A stretch of 29,929 nt of DNA from DAOMNN01 sp050486545 (GCA_050486545.1 JBJHDM010000041.1:1-29929); one strand, 5' to 3'. Positions 16,875 through 24,830 are shown, counted from the stretch's first letter. Numbers and translations are program-made. Notes: generated by a model from the letters alone, not told the origin.

Positions 16875-17621
16875 ATGACGACTCGCGAACCGGTTCAAGC
16901 TTGCGACCGCAGGCGACGTGCGCTGATCTGCATGATCGTGTTCGGAAGCCTCGGTGCCGCGGGATGTTCGATTCCGGGGACGGCACCGGGTACCGCATCG
17001 ACCTCGCGGTTTTCCCCCCGGCAACTCGTCAAGTCCGATGTCGACCATTTTGTCGAGGCCAGCCAGCGCCGGATCTTCATCAGTCTGCGAAGTCTTGCCG
17101 AGAAGCTGTATCGGCGAAATCCGAGAGAATGGCGAAAAGGGTCTGCCGGCACTCTCGAGGCAGCGGTTTCCCGGATCTTCGAGGTCGATCATGGCTGGCG
17201 CTTCGAATCGCTGGGCAACCGACGTGGGATCGATGCCCTGCAGATCGCGTTTCATCCCGGGTTTCGCGGGGATCGCGTCCAGGCCTTCATCGTCGGGCTT
17301 GCCAGCATGGTCCAGACCGCGTTCGGGGACAAGGTCGGGTTCTACCTTTTGAATGATCTCGACGCGCAACGCCTATACAATGCCGCGCGCAACGTCGAGA
17401 TTGCGGCCTGGAAGCTCGGGTCGACCCGCGACGCGGCCGGACGGCCCCTGCTGCTGTCGAACGAGATCGGCGAAGTGACCAACCTCAGTTTCGAGCGCGA
17501 GTTCGGACGGATCATCGGCATCCTCGAGACGCTCACCGACGTGATCGAGGTCAAGACCGAACGCACCGTCGTGCGGGTGGTCCAGAACATGGCGACGGCG
17601 GTATTCCTGCCGTTGCACTAA
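16875..17621 (+). CDS. Predicted lipoprotein of unknown function
   Basis: 248-residue protein that I do not recognise. Residues 11-31 look like a lipoprotein signal: an RRRR cluster, a hydrophobic stretch (ALICMIVFGSL) and a lipobox-like GAAGC, with Cys31 the likely lipidated residue. The mature part is soluble and mixed alpha/beta in character, with segments such as SLRSLAEKLYRRNPREW, FVGLASMVQTAFGDKVGFYL-like hydrophobic helices and a C-terminal VKTERTVVRVVQNMATAVFL. The ATG at 16875 has GAGAGG at short spacing. It ends 20 bp before purN and likely leads this transcript. No partner function can be inferred from purine synthesis. Confidence 0.7.
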   Translation: MTTREPVQACDRRRRALICMIVFGSLGAAGCSIPGTAPGTASTSRFSPRQLVKSDVDHFVEASQRRIFISLRSLAEKLYRRNPREWRKGSAGTLEAAVSRIFEVDHGWRFESLGNRRGIDALQIAFHPGFRGDRVQAFIVGLASMVQTAFGDKVGFYLLNDLDAQRLYNAARNVEIAAWKLGSTRDAAGRPLLLSNEIGEVTNLSFEREFGRIIGILETLTDVIEVKTERTVVRVVQNMATAVFLPLH

Positions 17622-17641
17622 CAATGGAACAACGGAACCCC

Positions 17642-18298
17642 ATGAAGTCCATCGTCATCCTCATCTCCGGACGGGGCAGCAACATGGAAGCGATCGTGCA
17701 GGCCAGGATTCCCGGCGCCCGGATCGCTGCCGTGATCAGCAATCGCCCCGATGCGAAGGGGCTGGCCTTTGCCGCCGCGAAGGGGATCGAGACCGCGGTG
17801 GTCGACCATACGGCCTTCGCGAGCCGCGAAGCATTCGATGCGGCACTGGCCGAGACGATCGATCGCCATCGCCCCGATCTGGTGGTGCTTGCGGGCTTCA
17901 TGCGTGTCCTGACCGACGGGTTCGTGCGCCGCTACGAAGGCCGCTTGCTCAACATCCACCCCTCGCTGCTGCCCGCCTTTCCTGGCTTGCATACCCACCG
18001 CAAGGCACTCGAGGCGGGGATCCGGGTGCATGGGGCGACGGTGCATTTCGTCACCCCGGCGCTCGATTGCGGACCGGTCGTGATCCAGGCGGTGGTGCCT
18101 GTCATGGCCGATGACGACGAGCAGTCTCTCGCGGTCCGCGTGCTCGAGCAGGAGCACCGCATCTATCCGCAGGCCGTGCGCTGGTTCGTCGACGGGCGTC
18201 TGCGGATCGAAGCGGGCGGACGGGTTCGGCTGATGGGCGAAAGTAAGGTCATCGATGCCTGCATCGTTCCGGCCCCGGATCCGGCGGCGGGGGATTGA
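17642..18298 (+). CDS. purN: Phosphoribosylglycinamide formyltransferase (10-formyl-THF dependent)
   Basis: Transfers formyl from 10-formyl-THF to GAR, step three of purine synthesis. The 218 residues include VILISGRGSNMEAI at the phosphate-binding N-terminus, LAGFMRVL, the catalytic NIHPSLLPAFPGLHTH (Asn and His) and FVTPALDCGPVVIQ with the catalytic Asp. The ATG at 17642 has GGAAC just upstream and gives the standard N-terminus; an ATG at 17624 adds six residues. It is followed after 2 bp by the DUF3108 gene, indicating coupling. Confidence 0.97.
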   Translation: MKSIVILISGRGSNMEAIVQARIPGARIAAVISNRPDAKGLAFAAAKGIETAVVDHTAFASREAFDAALAETIDRHRPDLVVLAGFMRVLTDGFVRRYEGRLLNIHPSLLPAFPGLHTHRKALEAGIRVHGATVHFVTPALDCGPVVIQAVVPVMADDDEQSLAVRVLEQEHRIYPQAVRWFVDGRLRIEAGGRVRLMGESKVIDACIVPAPDPAAGD

Positions 18299-18300
18299 GC

Positions 18301-19101
18301 ATGTGCTGGATTCGATGCTGCCGAGCGTTCGTGCTGTCTGGGATGCTTGCCGCCGTCGTGGCGTCCAGCGCACTCGCGTCAGGTTCGCCTGTGTCGATGC
18401 CGGCTTCGAACGCAGCCGGATGGCCGGTTTCCGGTGCGATCGTGTTCGAGGTCCTGCGTGGAGAGAACGGCCTCAAGATTGGCGAGGCGCATCATTCCTG
18501 GCGGTATGGCGGGCAGGATTACCGGATGGAGAATGCCCTGGAGACGACCGGCCTTGCCGCGATGCTGGCCGACTTCCGTTACGTCCAGCGTAGTGAAGGA
18601 CGCGTGACGGTGGATGGATTGCGCCCAGACCGGTTCTCGGTGGAGCGACAGGGTCGCGAGCCGGAAAGCGCCCGGTTCGACCGGACGAAGGGAATCGTTG
18701 CGATCGAACGTCGCGGGCGAGTGCGCGAACATCCGATTGCGGCCGACGACCAGGATGTGCTCAGCATCTGGCACCTGTTCGGATTGCAACGCGGGCGGTC
18801 CTATCCCAGTGAGATCGGGTTGGTGAGTAACCGGGAGGCCGTTCAGGCCACGATCGAAGTGATCGGTCCGGAGGCTTTGCGGGTGCCGGCCGGGCGGATG
18901 GATACGCTGAAGGTACGGATAGCCGCGCGCTCGGGCAAGCTCCGGATCGACCTGTGGCTGTCCGAGGCCCATGACCTGCTTCCAGTGAGAATCCTGATGA
19001 CCGACGACAAGGGACAGGTGCTCGATCAGCGTGCGATGTCGATCGAGCGAAGCGAGGCCAGAATCCGCACGAAGGAAGAAGATGGTGCGAAACGATCCTA
19101 A
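18301..19101 (+). CDS. DUF3108 domain exported protein
   Basis: 266 residues with an N-terminal signal peptide (CCRAFVLSGMLAAVVASSALA, cleaved near residue 25) and a DUF3108 domain, a beta-rich periplasmic fold of unknown role. Recognisable segments are a GENGLKIGEAHHSWRYGG strand pair, ALRVPAGRMDTLKVRI and the C-terminal LWLSEAHDLLPVRILMTDDKG. The ATG at 18301 follows a GGCGGGGGA stretch 2 bp after the purN stop. The purN-DUF3108 pairing is common in Betaproteobacteria. Its 3' end overlaps the next gene by 20 bp. Confidence 0.85.
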   Translation: MCWIRCCRAFVLSGMLAAVVASSALASGSPVSMPASNAAGWPVSGAIVFEVLRGENGLKIGEAHHSWRYGGQDYRMENALETTGLAAMLADFRYVQRSEGRVTVDGLRPDRFSVERQGREPESARFDRTKGIVAIERRGRVREHPIAADDQDVLSIWHLFGLQRGRSYPSEIGLVSNREAVQATIEVIGPEALRVPAGRMDTLKVRIAARSGKLRIDLWLSEAHDLLPVRILMTDDKGQVLDQRAMSIERSEARIRTKEEDGAKRS

Positions 19102-20410
19102 GCGGGCCAGAGTCCGGCGAACCCCGACGAAGCCCGCCGACGAAGGGGTGTCGCGCCCGCTGGTGATTCATGCCAGCCGTGTGCTGGGACTGGTGCTGGG
19201 ATTCGAGCACCCTGCGGACGCGGTATTGTCGCGCTACTTCCGGGAGCACCGGGAGATCGGACATCGCGACCGCGGCTTCATCGCCGAAACCGTGTATGCG
19301 ATCGTGCGTCGCCTGCCCTGGGTCCGGCGTCTGGCCGGAACCGAAGCGCAGCCGCGGGCCTTGCTGCTGGCGTGGCTGGCACGTGGAGAGGCGTGGCCGC
19401 TGCGTCGCTTCGAGGGGCTGGCCTCCGCATCGGAGATGGCCTGGCTGGCAACGGTCAAGGCCATCGAGGATGTGCCCGATTCGCTGGCTGCACGGACCGA
19501 TTTGCCCGGCTGGCTGGTCGAACGATTGCAGGGTGCGTACTCCGGGGAAGAGATCGTGGCACTTGCAAACGGACTCAACCGGGCGGCCCCATTGGATTTG
19601 CGCGTCAACGTAATGAAGGCCTCGCGCGAAGACGTGGTCGAGGCGCTGCGCGCCGAATCGTTTGCCGCCGCGCCATGTGCGCTTTCTCCTCAGGGAATCC
19701 GCCTGGAGGGCAAACCCGCCCTGCAGCGTCATCCGCTGTTTCTCGATGGGGTCGTCGAGGTGCAGGACGAGGGGAGCCAGTTGCTCGGATTCCTCGTCCA
19801 GCCGCGGCGGGGAGAACTGGTCGTGGATTTCTGTGCAGGAGCAGGGGGCAAGACCCTTCATCTTGGCGCACTGATGCGATCGACCGGGCGCCTGTACGCG
19901 TTCGACGTGTCGGACAGACGCCTGGCCAAACTCAAGCCGCGGGTTGCGCGCGCGGGACTTTCGAACGTACATCCAATGCTGGTCGCCCATGAACGCGACC
20001 CCCGGATCAAGCGCCTGTCCGGAAAGGCCGACCGGGTGCTGGTCGATGCGCCGTGTTCCGGTCTGGGAACCCTGCGTCGCAACCCCGACCTGAAATGGCG
20101 TCAGACCCCCGAGTCGGTCGCGGAGATGGTCGGCAAGCAATTATCGATCTTGGAGTCGGCTGCCCGGCTGGTTCGCCCGGGCGGGCGCCTCGTCTATGCA
20201 ACCTGCAGCCTGCTCGCCGACGAGAACGACGGGGTCGCGGACGCTTTCCTGGCCGCTCATCCCGAGTTCGTGCAAACGGATGCGGGCGAGATCCTGCGCG
20301 GGCAAGGGATCGACCTGGATACCGGAGAGCGCCTGAGGCTCATGCCGCATGTGCATGACACCGACGGATTCTTCGCTGCAGTGTTCGAACGCAAGGCCGA
20401 TGGTCCTTGA
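19082..20410 (+). CDS. RsmB/NOP-type RNA (cytosine-5) methyltransferase
   Basis: 442-residue SAM-dependent m5C RNA methyltransferase of the RsmB/NOL1/NOP2/Sun family; 16S rRNA C967 is the usual RsmB target, but the substrate here is unproven. An N-terminal NusB-like helical region (about 25-165) precedes the Rossmann domain. The SAM loop is DFCAGAGGKT (249-258), VDAPCSGLGTLRRNPD carries Cys325, and YATCSLL carries the nucleophilic Cys375. The ATG at 19082 has GGAAG upstream and overlaps the DUF3108 gene by 20 bp. The last 11 bp overlap the next gene. Confidence 0.93.
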   Translation: MVRNDPKRARVRRTPTKPADEGVSRPLVIHASRVLGLVLGFEHPADAVLSRYFREHREIGHRDRGFIAETVYAIVRRLPWVRRLAGTEAQPRALLLAWLARGEAWPLRRFEGLASASEMAWLATVKAIEDVPDSLAARTDLPGWLVERLQGAYSGEEIVALANGLNRAAPLDLRVNVMKASREDVVEALRAESFAAAPCALSPQGIRLEGKPALQRHPLFLDGVVEVQDEGSQLLGFLVQPRRGELVVDFCAGAGGKTLHLGALMRSTGRLYAFDVSDRRLAKLKPRVARAGLSNVHPMLVAHERDPRIKRLSGKADRVLVDAPCSGLGTLRRNPDLKWRQTPESVAEMVGKQLSILESAARLVRPGGRLVYATCSLLADENDGVADAFLAAHPEFVQTDAGEILRGQGIDLDTGERLRLMPHVHDTDGFFAAVFERKADGP

Positions 20411-20978
20411 CGTGCGGCGCAGTGCAGGGGTCAGGGCGTTTGCGGTCTGCATGTGCGTGCTCGCCGTGCCGACCGGCGCCTGGGCAAGTCAGCGTCTGCC
20501 GGCCATGGGCTCGGTCGAGGTCGCTTTTTCGCCGGCGGACGATCCGCAATCACTGCTGGTCAGCGTCATCGGGTCGGCCCGGCAGACGATCCGGGTTCAG
20601 GCCTATGTGTTTACCAGCCGGACGATCGCGAAGGCGCTCGTCGATGCCCATGCACGCGGCGTCGAGGTGGAAGTGCTCGCCGATGCAAAGATGAATCGCC
20701 GCGAGAAGGGGAATGCGATCCCGACCTTGCTGGCCGCAGGCATCCCCGTGGCCTTCGAGACCGACTTTGCCGCGGCCCACAACAAGGTACTGATCGTCGA
20801 TGCGGAGTTGCCGGGCTGCACCGTGGTGACCGGTTCCTACAATTTCACCTGGTCGGCCCAACACCGCAACGCCGAGAATGTTGTCGTCCTGCGGGAAAAC
20901 TGTCCGCTTGCGGCCCTGTATCTGGAGAACTGGCAGCGCCATCGTGCCGTAGCGACCCCGGTGACACGACTGCCCTGA
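20400..20978 (+). CDS. Secreted single-HKD phospholipase D-like protein
   Basis: 192-residue member of the phospholipase D superfamily with one HKD motif (His127, Lys129, Asp134 in AHNKVLIVD, then TGSYNFTWSA). This is the architecture of the Nuc endonuclease group, which forms its active site by dimerisation. An N-terminal signal peptide ends near AWA (residue 29), so it should act in the periplasm or outside. Substrate (DNA, phospholipid or other phosphodiester) is not evident. The ATG at 20400 overlaps the methyltransferase stop by 11 bp and has AAGG upstream. Confidence 0.88.
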   Translation: MVLDVRRSAGVRAFAVCMCVLAVPTGAWASQRLPAMGSVEVAFSPADDPQSLLVSVIGSARQTIRVQAYVFTSRTIAKALVDAHARGVEVEVLADAKMNRREKGNAIPTLLAAGIPVAFETDFAAAHNKVLIVDAELPGCTVVTGSYNFTWSAQHRNAENVVVLRENCPLAALYLENWQRHRAVATPVTRLP

Positions 20979-21045
20979 AGAGTTCGAATTCTCGGGAAAT
21001 TGCGGGCCTTCCTGCCAGGGGGGCTCGCTACAGCGCGTTCTTTCC

Positions 21046-21074
21046 TTCGTATTCCGCTTCAATTGTCTTAGAAT
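21046..21074 (+). promoter_or_regulatory. Candidate promoter of the desaturase gene
   Basis: TTCGTA (21046-21051), a 17-bp spacer and TAGAAT (21069-21074) form a sigma70-like promoter with the same -10 as lysC. It would start transcription near 21081, after the first ATG (21073) but before the GTG at 21106, which supports the GTG as the real start. Confidence 0.42.
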
Positions 21075-21105
21075 GAGTCCAATTCAGTATCGAGGACTCG
21101 AACAC

Positions 21106-22275
21106 GTGTTCAATGGCTTGATCGATCTGCCTTGGTGGGGCGTGCTCTTAGCCACCCTGCTGCTCACCCATGTCACGATCGTGTCGGTGACGATCTTCCT
21201 GCATCGCCATCAGGCGCATCGGGCGCTGGACCTGCACCCGCTCCCGAGTCATTTTTTTCGTTGCTGGTTGTGGCTTACGACCGGCATGGTGACGCGGGAA
21301 TGGGCGGCGATTCACCGCAAGCATCACGCCAAGTGCGAGACGAGCGAGGATCCTCACAGTCCGCAGGTGAAAGGGATCCGGAAGGTCCTGCTGGAGGGTG
21401 CGGAGCTTTACCGGGCAGAGTCGAAGAACGAGGAAACCCTGAGGCGTTACGGCCATGGCACCCCGGACGACTGGATCGAACGCAAGCTCTATCGGCATTC
21501 GATTCTCGGGCTGGGGCTGATGCTGCTCATCGATCTCGTGCTGTTCGGTCCGATCGGCCTGACCGTCTGGGCGGTCCAGATGCTGTGGATCCCGTTCTGG
21601 GCCGCCGGGGTGATCAACGGGCTGGGGCACTACTGGGGCTATCGCAACTACGATTGTGCGGATGCTTCGACCAATCTCGTCCCCTGGGGCATCCTCGTTG
21701 GTGGTGAGGAACTGCACAACAACCATCACAGCTTTGCGACATCGGCCAAGCTCTCCGCGAAGTGGTACGAGTTCGATATCGGCTGGATGTATATCCGGAT
21801 CCTGGAAATCCTGGGCCTGGCACGCGTACGCAAGGTGATTCCGAAACCGCGCTTCGGTGAAGCCAAGCATGTCCCTGACCTCGAAACCCTGCAGGCAGTC
21901 ATCACCCACCGGTACGACGTCATGACCCGCTATGCAGCTTCGATCCGCAGGACCTGTCGAGACGAGATCGAGCGGCTGGCCGCGACGCATCGTGGGAAGT
22001 TCGACCCCAGGTCGCTCCGGCGCTGGATCCTCTCCGGCAAGGATAGCCACCTGCACCATGACGAGAAGCAGCGCCTGGAGCAGATCCTGGCGAGCAGTCC
22101 TGCCCTCGCGACGATCGTCTCGATGCGACAGGAGCTGGCCGCGATCTGGGCGAGATCGAGCGCATCGAGTGAGCAATTGCTGCAACAGCTACAGGACTGG
22201 GTCACGCGCGCCGAGCAGAGCGGGATCCGCCAGTTGCAGGAGTTCTCGATGCGTCTGCGTAGCTACGCCGCCTGA
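21106..22275 (+). CDS. Acyl-CoA/fatty acid desaturase (membrane di-iron)
   Basis: 389-residue membrane di-iron desaturase, predicted to introduce a double bond into saturated acyl chains and so tune membrane fluidity. The three histidine boxes are present: HRHQAH (33-38), HRKHH (70-74) and HNNHH (204-208), with hydrophobic segments at about 10-32 and 132-170. The start is the GTG at 21106, preceded by GAGGA at about 9 nt and leading into MFNGLIDLPWWG; an ATG at 21073 lacks a ribosome-binding site and overlaps the likely -10. The C-terminal 120 or so residues form a charged helical extension beyond the catalytic core. It converges on queD. Confidence 0.93.
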   Translation: MFNGLIDLPWWGVLLATLLLTHVTIVSVTIFLHRHQAHRALDLHPLPSHFFRCWLWLTTGMVTREWAAIHRKHHAKCETSEDPHSPQVKGIRKVLLEGAELYRAESKNEETLRRYGHGTPDDWIERKLYRHSILGLGLMLLIDLVLFGPIGLTVWAVQMLWIPFWAAGVINGLGHYWGYRNYDCADASTNLVPWGILVGGEELHNNHHSFATSAKLSAKWYEFDIGWMYIRILEILGLARVRKVIPKPRFGEAKHVPDLETLQAVITHRYDVMTRYAASIRRTCRDEIERLAATHRGKFDPRSLRRWILSGKDSHLHHDEKQRLEQILASSPALATIVSMRQELAAIWARSSASSEQLLQQLQDWVTRAEQSGIRQLQEFSMRLRSYAA

Positions 22276-22318
22276 ACGGGGAGCCCGCAGACCACCGGAT
22301 CGTGGGGGTGGCGGCCGC

Positions 22319-22762
22319 CTATCGGCGAACGGCGTCGGCCCAGCAGTTCGGCGTCTCGTAGAGGCGGATTCTTTCCAGTCGGAGGCGGTTCCCGTAGGTG
22401 TCGCGATACACCGGCTCGAGAATGCGGAATGCGACCTCGGCGAGGTTCTCCGCGGTGGGCACGACATCGAGCAGGACCGTCTTGTGATCCGGCAGGCTGG
22501 AAAGGAAGTCGACGACGACATGGTCTTCCTTGTACGCAAGGAAGGCGTGATCCCATTTGTCGACGACGTGAGTTTTCGCAAGGGCTTTCACCTGGGCGAA
22601 ATCCATCACCATGCCAGTATCCGGTCGCCCCGCGGCGTCGATGATGTCGCCCGAGAGCGTGACCTCCAGAATGTAGCGGTGGCCGTGCAGGTGGCGGCAC
22701 TGACTCGCATGGTCGGGAATGCGGTGCCCGGAGTCGAATTCCAGTTTGCGGGTGATGCGCAT
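22319..22762 (-). CDS. queD: 6-carboxy-5,6,7,8-tetrahydropterin synthase
   Basis: Converts dihydroneopterin triphosphate to carboxytetrahydropterin in queuosine (7-deazaguanine) synthesis. It has 147 residues. Zinc-binding His13 (SGHRI), His26 and His28 (HLHGH), the catalytic-type Cys22 (QCRHLHGH) and DKWDHAFL fit the PTPS/QueD family. A eukaryote-like PTPS role is less likely in this genome type. The ATG at 22760-22762 has only a weak GGAA upstream. No other queuosine gene is in the window. Confidence 0.92.
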   Translation of the reverse strand: MRITRKLEFDSGHRIPDHASQCRHLHGHRYILEVTLSGDIIDAAGRPDTGMVMDFAQVKALAKTHVVDKWDHAFLAYKEDHVVVDFLSSLPDHKTVLLDVVPTAENLAEVAFRILEPVYRDTYGNRLRLERIRLYETPNCWADAVRR

Positions 22763-22840
22763 GTCGAAGATTCCGGCCTTCGCCTGGGTGGGGGCGGATT
22801 ATAGCACCACCCACGGGATCAAATCGTGCCCCAACCCCTA

Positions 22841-22870
22841 AACGAAAAGGGCCGGCGCAGGCCGACCCTT
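22841..22870 (-). terminator. Intrinsic terminator after the XRE-type gene
   Basis: The minus strand forms AAGGG-T-CGGC / GCCG-G-CCCTT, nine pairs with one mismatch around a 4-nt loop, followed by a T-rich tract (TTTTCGTTT). It lies 25 bp beyond the stop of the XRE-type gene and separates it from queD. Confidence 0.75.
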
Positions 22871-22895
22871 CGGGTGCCGGTATCCGTGGCGGCGA

Positions 22896-23204
22896 TCAGC
22901 GCGAGCTGCGCTCCTTGCGCTTGGCCTTGGCTTCCTTCTTGAGGGTCTTGTACAGATCCGGGTTCGAGGACTTCAGGAACTCCGCGACCTCGACATCCTC
23001 GCGTTTGACCTTGTTGATGTCGATCTGCTCGATATGGACCAGGCGCAGCAGGGCCTGCACCGGACGCGGGATGTTGCGGCCGCTTTCGTAACGCGATCCG
23101 CCGCTTTGCGTCACGCCGATCTTCGACCAGAACTGGGATTGGTTCATGCCGAGCTTTCGGCGGATCTCTCGAACGTCGATCTTTTCGGTTGCTTTCATCG
23201 CCAT
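22896..23204 (-). CDS. Small XRE-family helix-turn-helix regulator
   Basis: 102-residue DNA-binding protein. The helix-turn-helix (about residues 18-50) reads MNQSQFWSKIGVTQSGGSRYE, followed by ESGRNIPRPVQALLRLVHIEQ. The C-terminal tail is strongly basic (KEAKAKRKERSSR). Targets are unknown. Two starts are possible: the ATG at 23204, or the ATG at 23198, which has the better 8-nt spacing from AAGGA. It has its own terminator and probably its own promoter. No toxin, phage or integrase gene is adjacent, so it looks like a chromosomal regulator and not part of a mobile module. Confidence 0.87.
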   Translation of the reverse strand: MAMKATEKIDVREIRRKLGMNQSQFWSKIGVTQSGGSRYESGRNIPRPVQALLRLVHIEQIDINKVKREDVEVAEFLKSSNPDLYKTLKKEAKAKRKERSSR

Positions 23205-23287
23205 TTTCCTTACAAATTATCCACGTCTGCCATCCTGCATGCGTGGTGATTATTGGGCCCTACAACCTTAGTCATAGGATAGAGCCA

Positions 23288-23317
23288 GTATAGATCAGTA
23301 TTCGGACCTCATACAAC
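23288..23317 (-). promoter_or_regulatory. Candidate promoter of the XRE-type gene
   Basis: On the minus strand TTGTAT (23317-23312), an 18-bp spacer and TATACT (23293-23288) lie about 85-115 bp upstream of the gene. The surrounding 100 bp are clearly more AT-rich than the neighbouring genes. Confidence 0.38.
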
Positions 23318-23486
23318 ATCAAAATATCCATCCCGTTCGGGAAATGCTCGAAGGGTGTGAGGAATTCCACGAGGTCGCTCAGGAAGGGGAGATTTCCTGC
23401 CGGAACGGGGGATCCGGTTGACCCTGATCAAGGAGCGCGAATCGTTGTTTTGAGCCAACCAGAGAGGGGCTCTCTTATGTTCGGGC

Positions 23487-23515
23487 CTGCAATTTTCTGC
23501 CGCTTTCGTTAGAAT
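23487..23515 (+). promoter_or_regulatory. Probable lysC promoter
   Basis: CTGCAA (23487-23492), a 17-bp spacer and TAGAAT (23510-23515) give a sigma70-like promoter about 34 bp before the lysC ATG. The -10 matches five of six bases; the -35 is weak. Confidence 0.5.
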
Positions 23516-23548
23516 TTCGCTCTTTACCCACAGTCACTTGGATCAGCG

Positions 23549-24772
23549 ATGGCACTCATAGTCCAGAAGTATGGCGGCACCTCCGTGGGCAGTCCGGAAC
23601 GCATCAAGAACGTCGCGGCGCGGGTTGCGCGCTTCCAGGCTCGTGGCGATCAGGTGATCGTCGTGGTCTCGGCCATGAGCGGCGAGACCAACCGCTTGAT
23701 CGCACTTACTCAGGCAGTTGCGTCGAAACCCGATCCTCGGGAACTGGACGTGGTGGTTTCGACCGGCGAGCAGGTCACCATCGGATTGCTGTGCATGGCA
23801 ATTCACGACATCGGGCTGAAGGCCAAGAGCTATACCGGCGGACAGGTGCGTATCCTGACCGATTCGGCCCATACCAAGGCCCGCATCCTGAATATCGACG
23901 AGGCTCCGATCCGCAAGGATCTCGCCGAAGGGAACGTCGTGGTCGTGGCCGGTTTCCAGGGCGTCGACGAGCAGGGCAACATCACCACGCTTGGCCGCGG
24001 CGGTTCGGACACGACCGCAGTGGCGCTGGCTGCGGCGCTCAAGGCCGACGAGTGCCAGATCTATACCGATGTCGATGGGGTCTACACCACCGACCCGCGC
24101 ATCGTTCCCGAGGCGCGCAAGCTCGACAGCATCACCTTCGAGGAAATGCTGGAGCTGGCAAGCCTCGGTTCCAAGGTGCTGCAGATCCGGTCCGTCGAGT
24201 TCGCCGGTAAGTACAAGGTCAAGCTGCGCGTGCTGTCGAGCTTCGAGGACGAAGGCGAAGGGACGCTCATTACTGTTGAGGAAGATCACGATATGGAACA
24301 ACCCGTCATTTCCGGCATCGCATTCAACCGGGACGAAGCCAAACTCACCGTGCTGGGCGCACCCGACAAGCCGGGCATCGCCTATCAGATCCTGGGTCCG
24401 GTCGCTGCGGCCAACATCGATGTCGACATGATCGTGCAGAACGTCGGCCACGACGGTGCGACGGATTTCTCGTTCACCGTCAGCCGCGGGGACCTGGACA
24501 AGGCGGTCAAGGCGCTCGATGGTGCCAAGGCGCAGATCGGCGAGCACGTCATCGAGATCGACAAGTCAATGGCCAAGGTCTCGGTCGTGGGTGTGGGCAT
24601 GCGTTCGCATCCCGGCGTAGCCGCGAAGATGTTCCGTGCGTTGGGTGACGAGGGCATCAACATCCAGATGATCGCCACCTCCGAGATCCGGATCTCGGTG
24701 GCCATCGAGGAAAAGTATCTCGAACTGGCGGTGAGGGTCCTGCACAAGGCCTTCGGACTGGAGCAGGGCTGA
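23549..24772 (+). CDS. lysC: Aspartate kinase
   Basis: Phosphorylates aspartate, the committed step to lysine, threonine, methionine and diaminopimelate. The 407 residues are the single-function, feedback-regulated type. The kinase domain begins with IVQKYGGTSVG and contains VVSTGEQVT and TTLGRGGSDTTAVALA. Two ACT domains (about 265-335 and 345-405) bind the regulatory amino acids, with segments VLGAPDKPGIAYQILGP and VGVGMRSHPGVAAKMFRAL. The ATG at 23549 follows TTGGATCAGCG. An internal in-frame ATG with a strong ribosome-binding site is described separately. tRNA-Ser follows 58 bp downstream. Confidence 0.97.
   Translation: MALIVQKYGGTSVGSPERIKNVAARVARFQARGDQVIVVVSAMSGETNRLIALTQAVASKPDPRELDVVVSTGEQVTIGLLCMAIHDIGLKAKSYTGGQVRILTDSAHTKARILNIDEAPIRKDLAEGNVVVVAGFQGVDEQGNITTLGRGGSDTTAVALAAALKADECQIYTDVDGVYTTDPRIVPEARKLDSITFEEMLELASLGSKVLQIRSVEFAGKYKVKLRVLSSFEDEGEGTLITVEEDHDMEQPVISGIAFNRDEAKLTVLGAPDKPGIAYQILGPVAAANIDVDMIVQNVGHDGATDFSFTVSRGDLDKAVKALDGAKAQIGEHVIEIDKSMAKVSVVGVGMRSHPGVAAKMFRALGDEGINIQMIATSEIRISVAIEEKYLELAVRVLHKAFGLEQG
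24278..24295 (+). promoter_or_regulatory. Internal ribosome-binding site and start codon in lysC
   Basis: GAGGAAG (24278-24284) lies 8 nt before the in-frame ATG at 24293-24295 (codon 249). Translation from it would give a 159-residue protein consisting of the two ACT domains, like the beta subunit made from an internal start in some Gram-positive lysC genes. Confidence 0.5.
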
Positions 24773-24785
24773 GCCGCAGGCAAGT

Positions 24786-24814
24786 TTGACCGAAGGGCGC
24801 GGAATCGCTATGAT
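24786..24814 (+). promoter_or_regulatory. tRNA-Ser promoter
   Basis: TTGACC (24786-24791), a 17-bp spacer and TATGAT (24809-24814) match the sigma70 consensus at five of six bases each. The predicted start, near 24821, is about 10 bp before the mature tRNA. Confidence 0.8.
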
Positions 24815-24830
24815 CGCGCCTCCAAAGGTT

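Larger units (their letters stand above)
23205..23548. other. Divergent intergenic region, XRE-type gene and lysC
   Basis: 344 bp without a credible gene. It holds the candidate XRE-gene promoter (23288-23317), the lysC promoter (23487-23515) and a small inverted repeat AGAGAG-GGG-CTCTCT (23461-23475) just upstream of the lysC promoter. No lysine riboswitch-like architecture was evident between the promoter and lysC, where only about 30 bp are available. The stretch 23330-23460 shows nothing I can name. Confidence 0.5.

Noticed and set aside
23461..23475. AGAGAG-GGG-CTCTCT as a terminator or riboswitch part
   Set aside because: The stem is short with no T-run, and it lies upstream of the lysC promoter, so it cannot be a lysC leader element. 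It is kept only as a possible operator.
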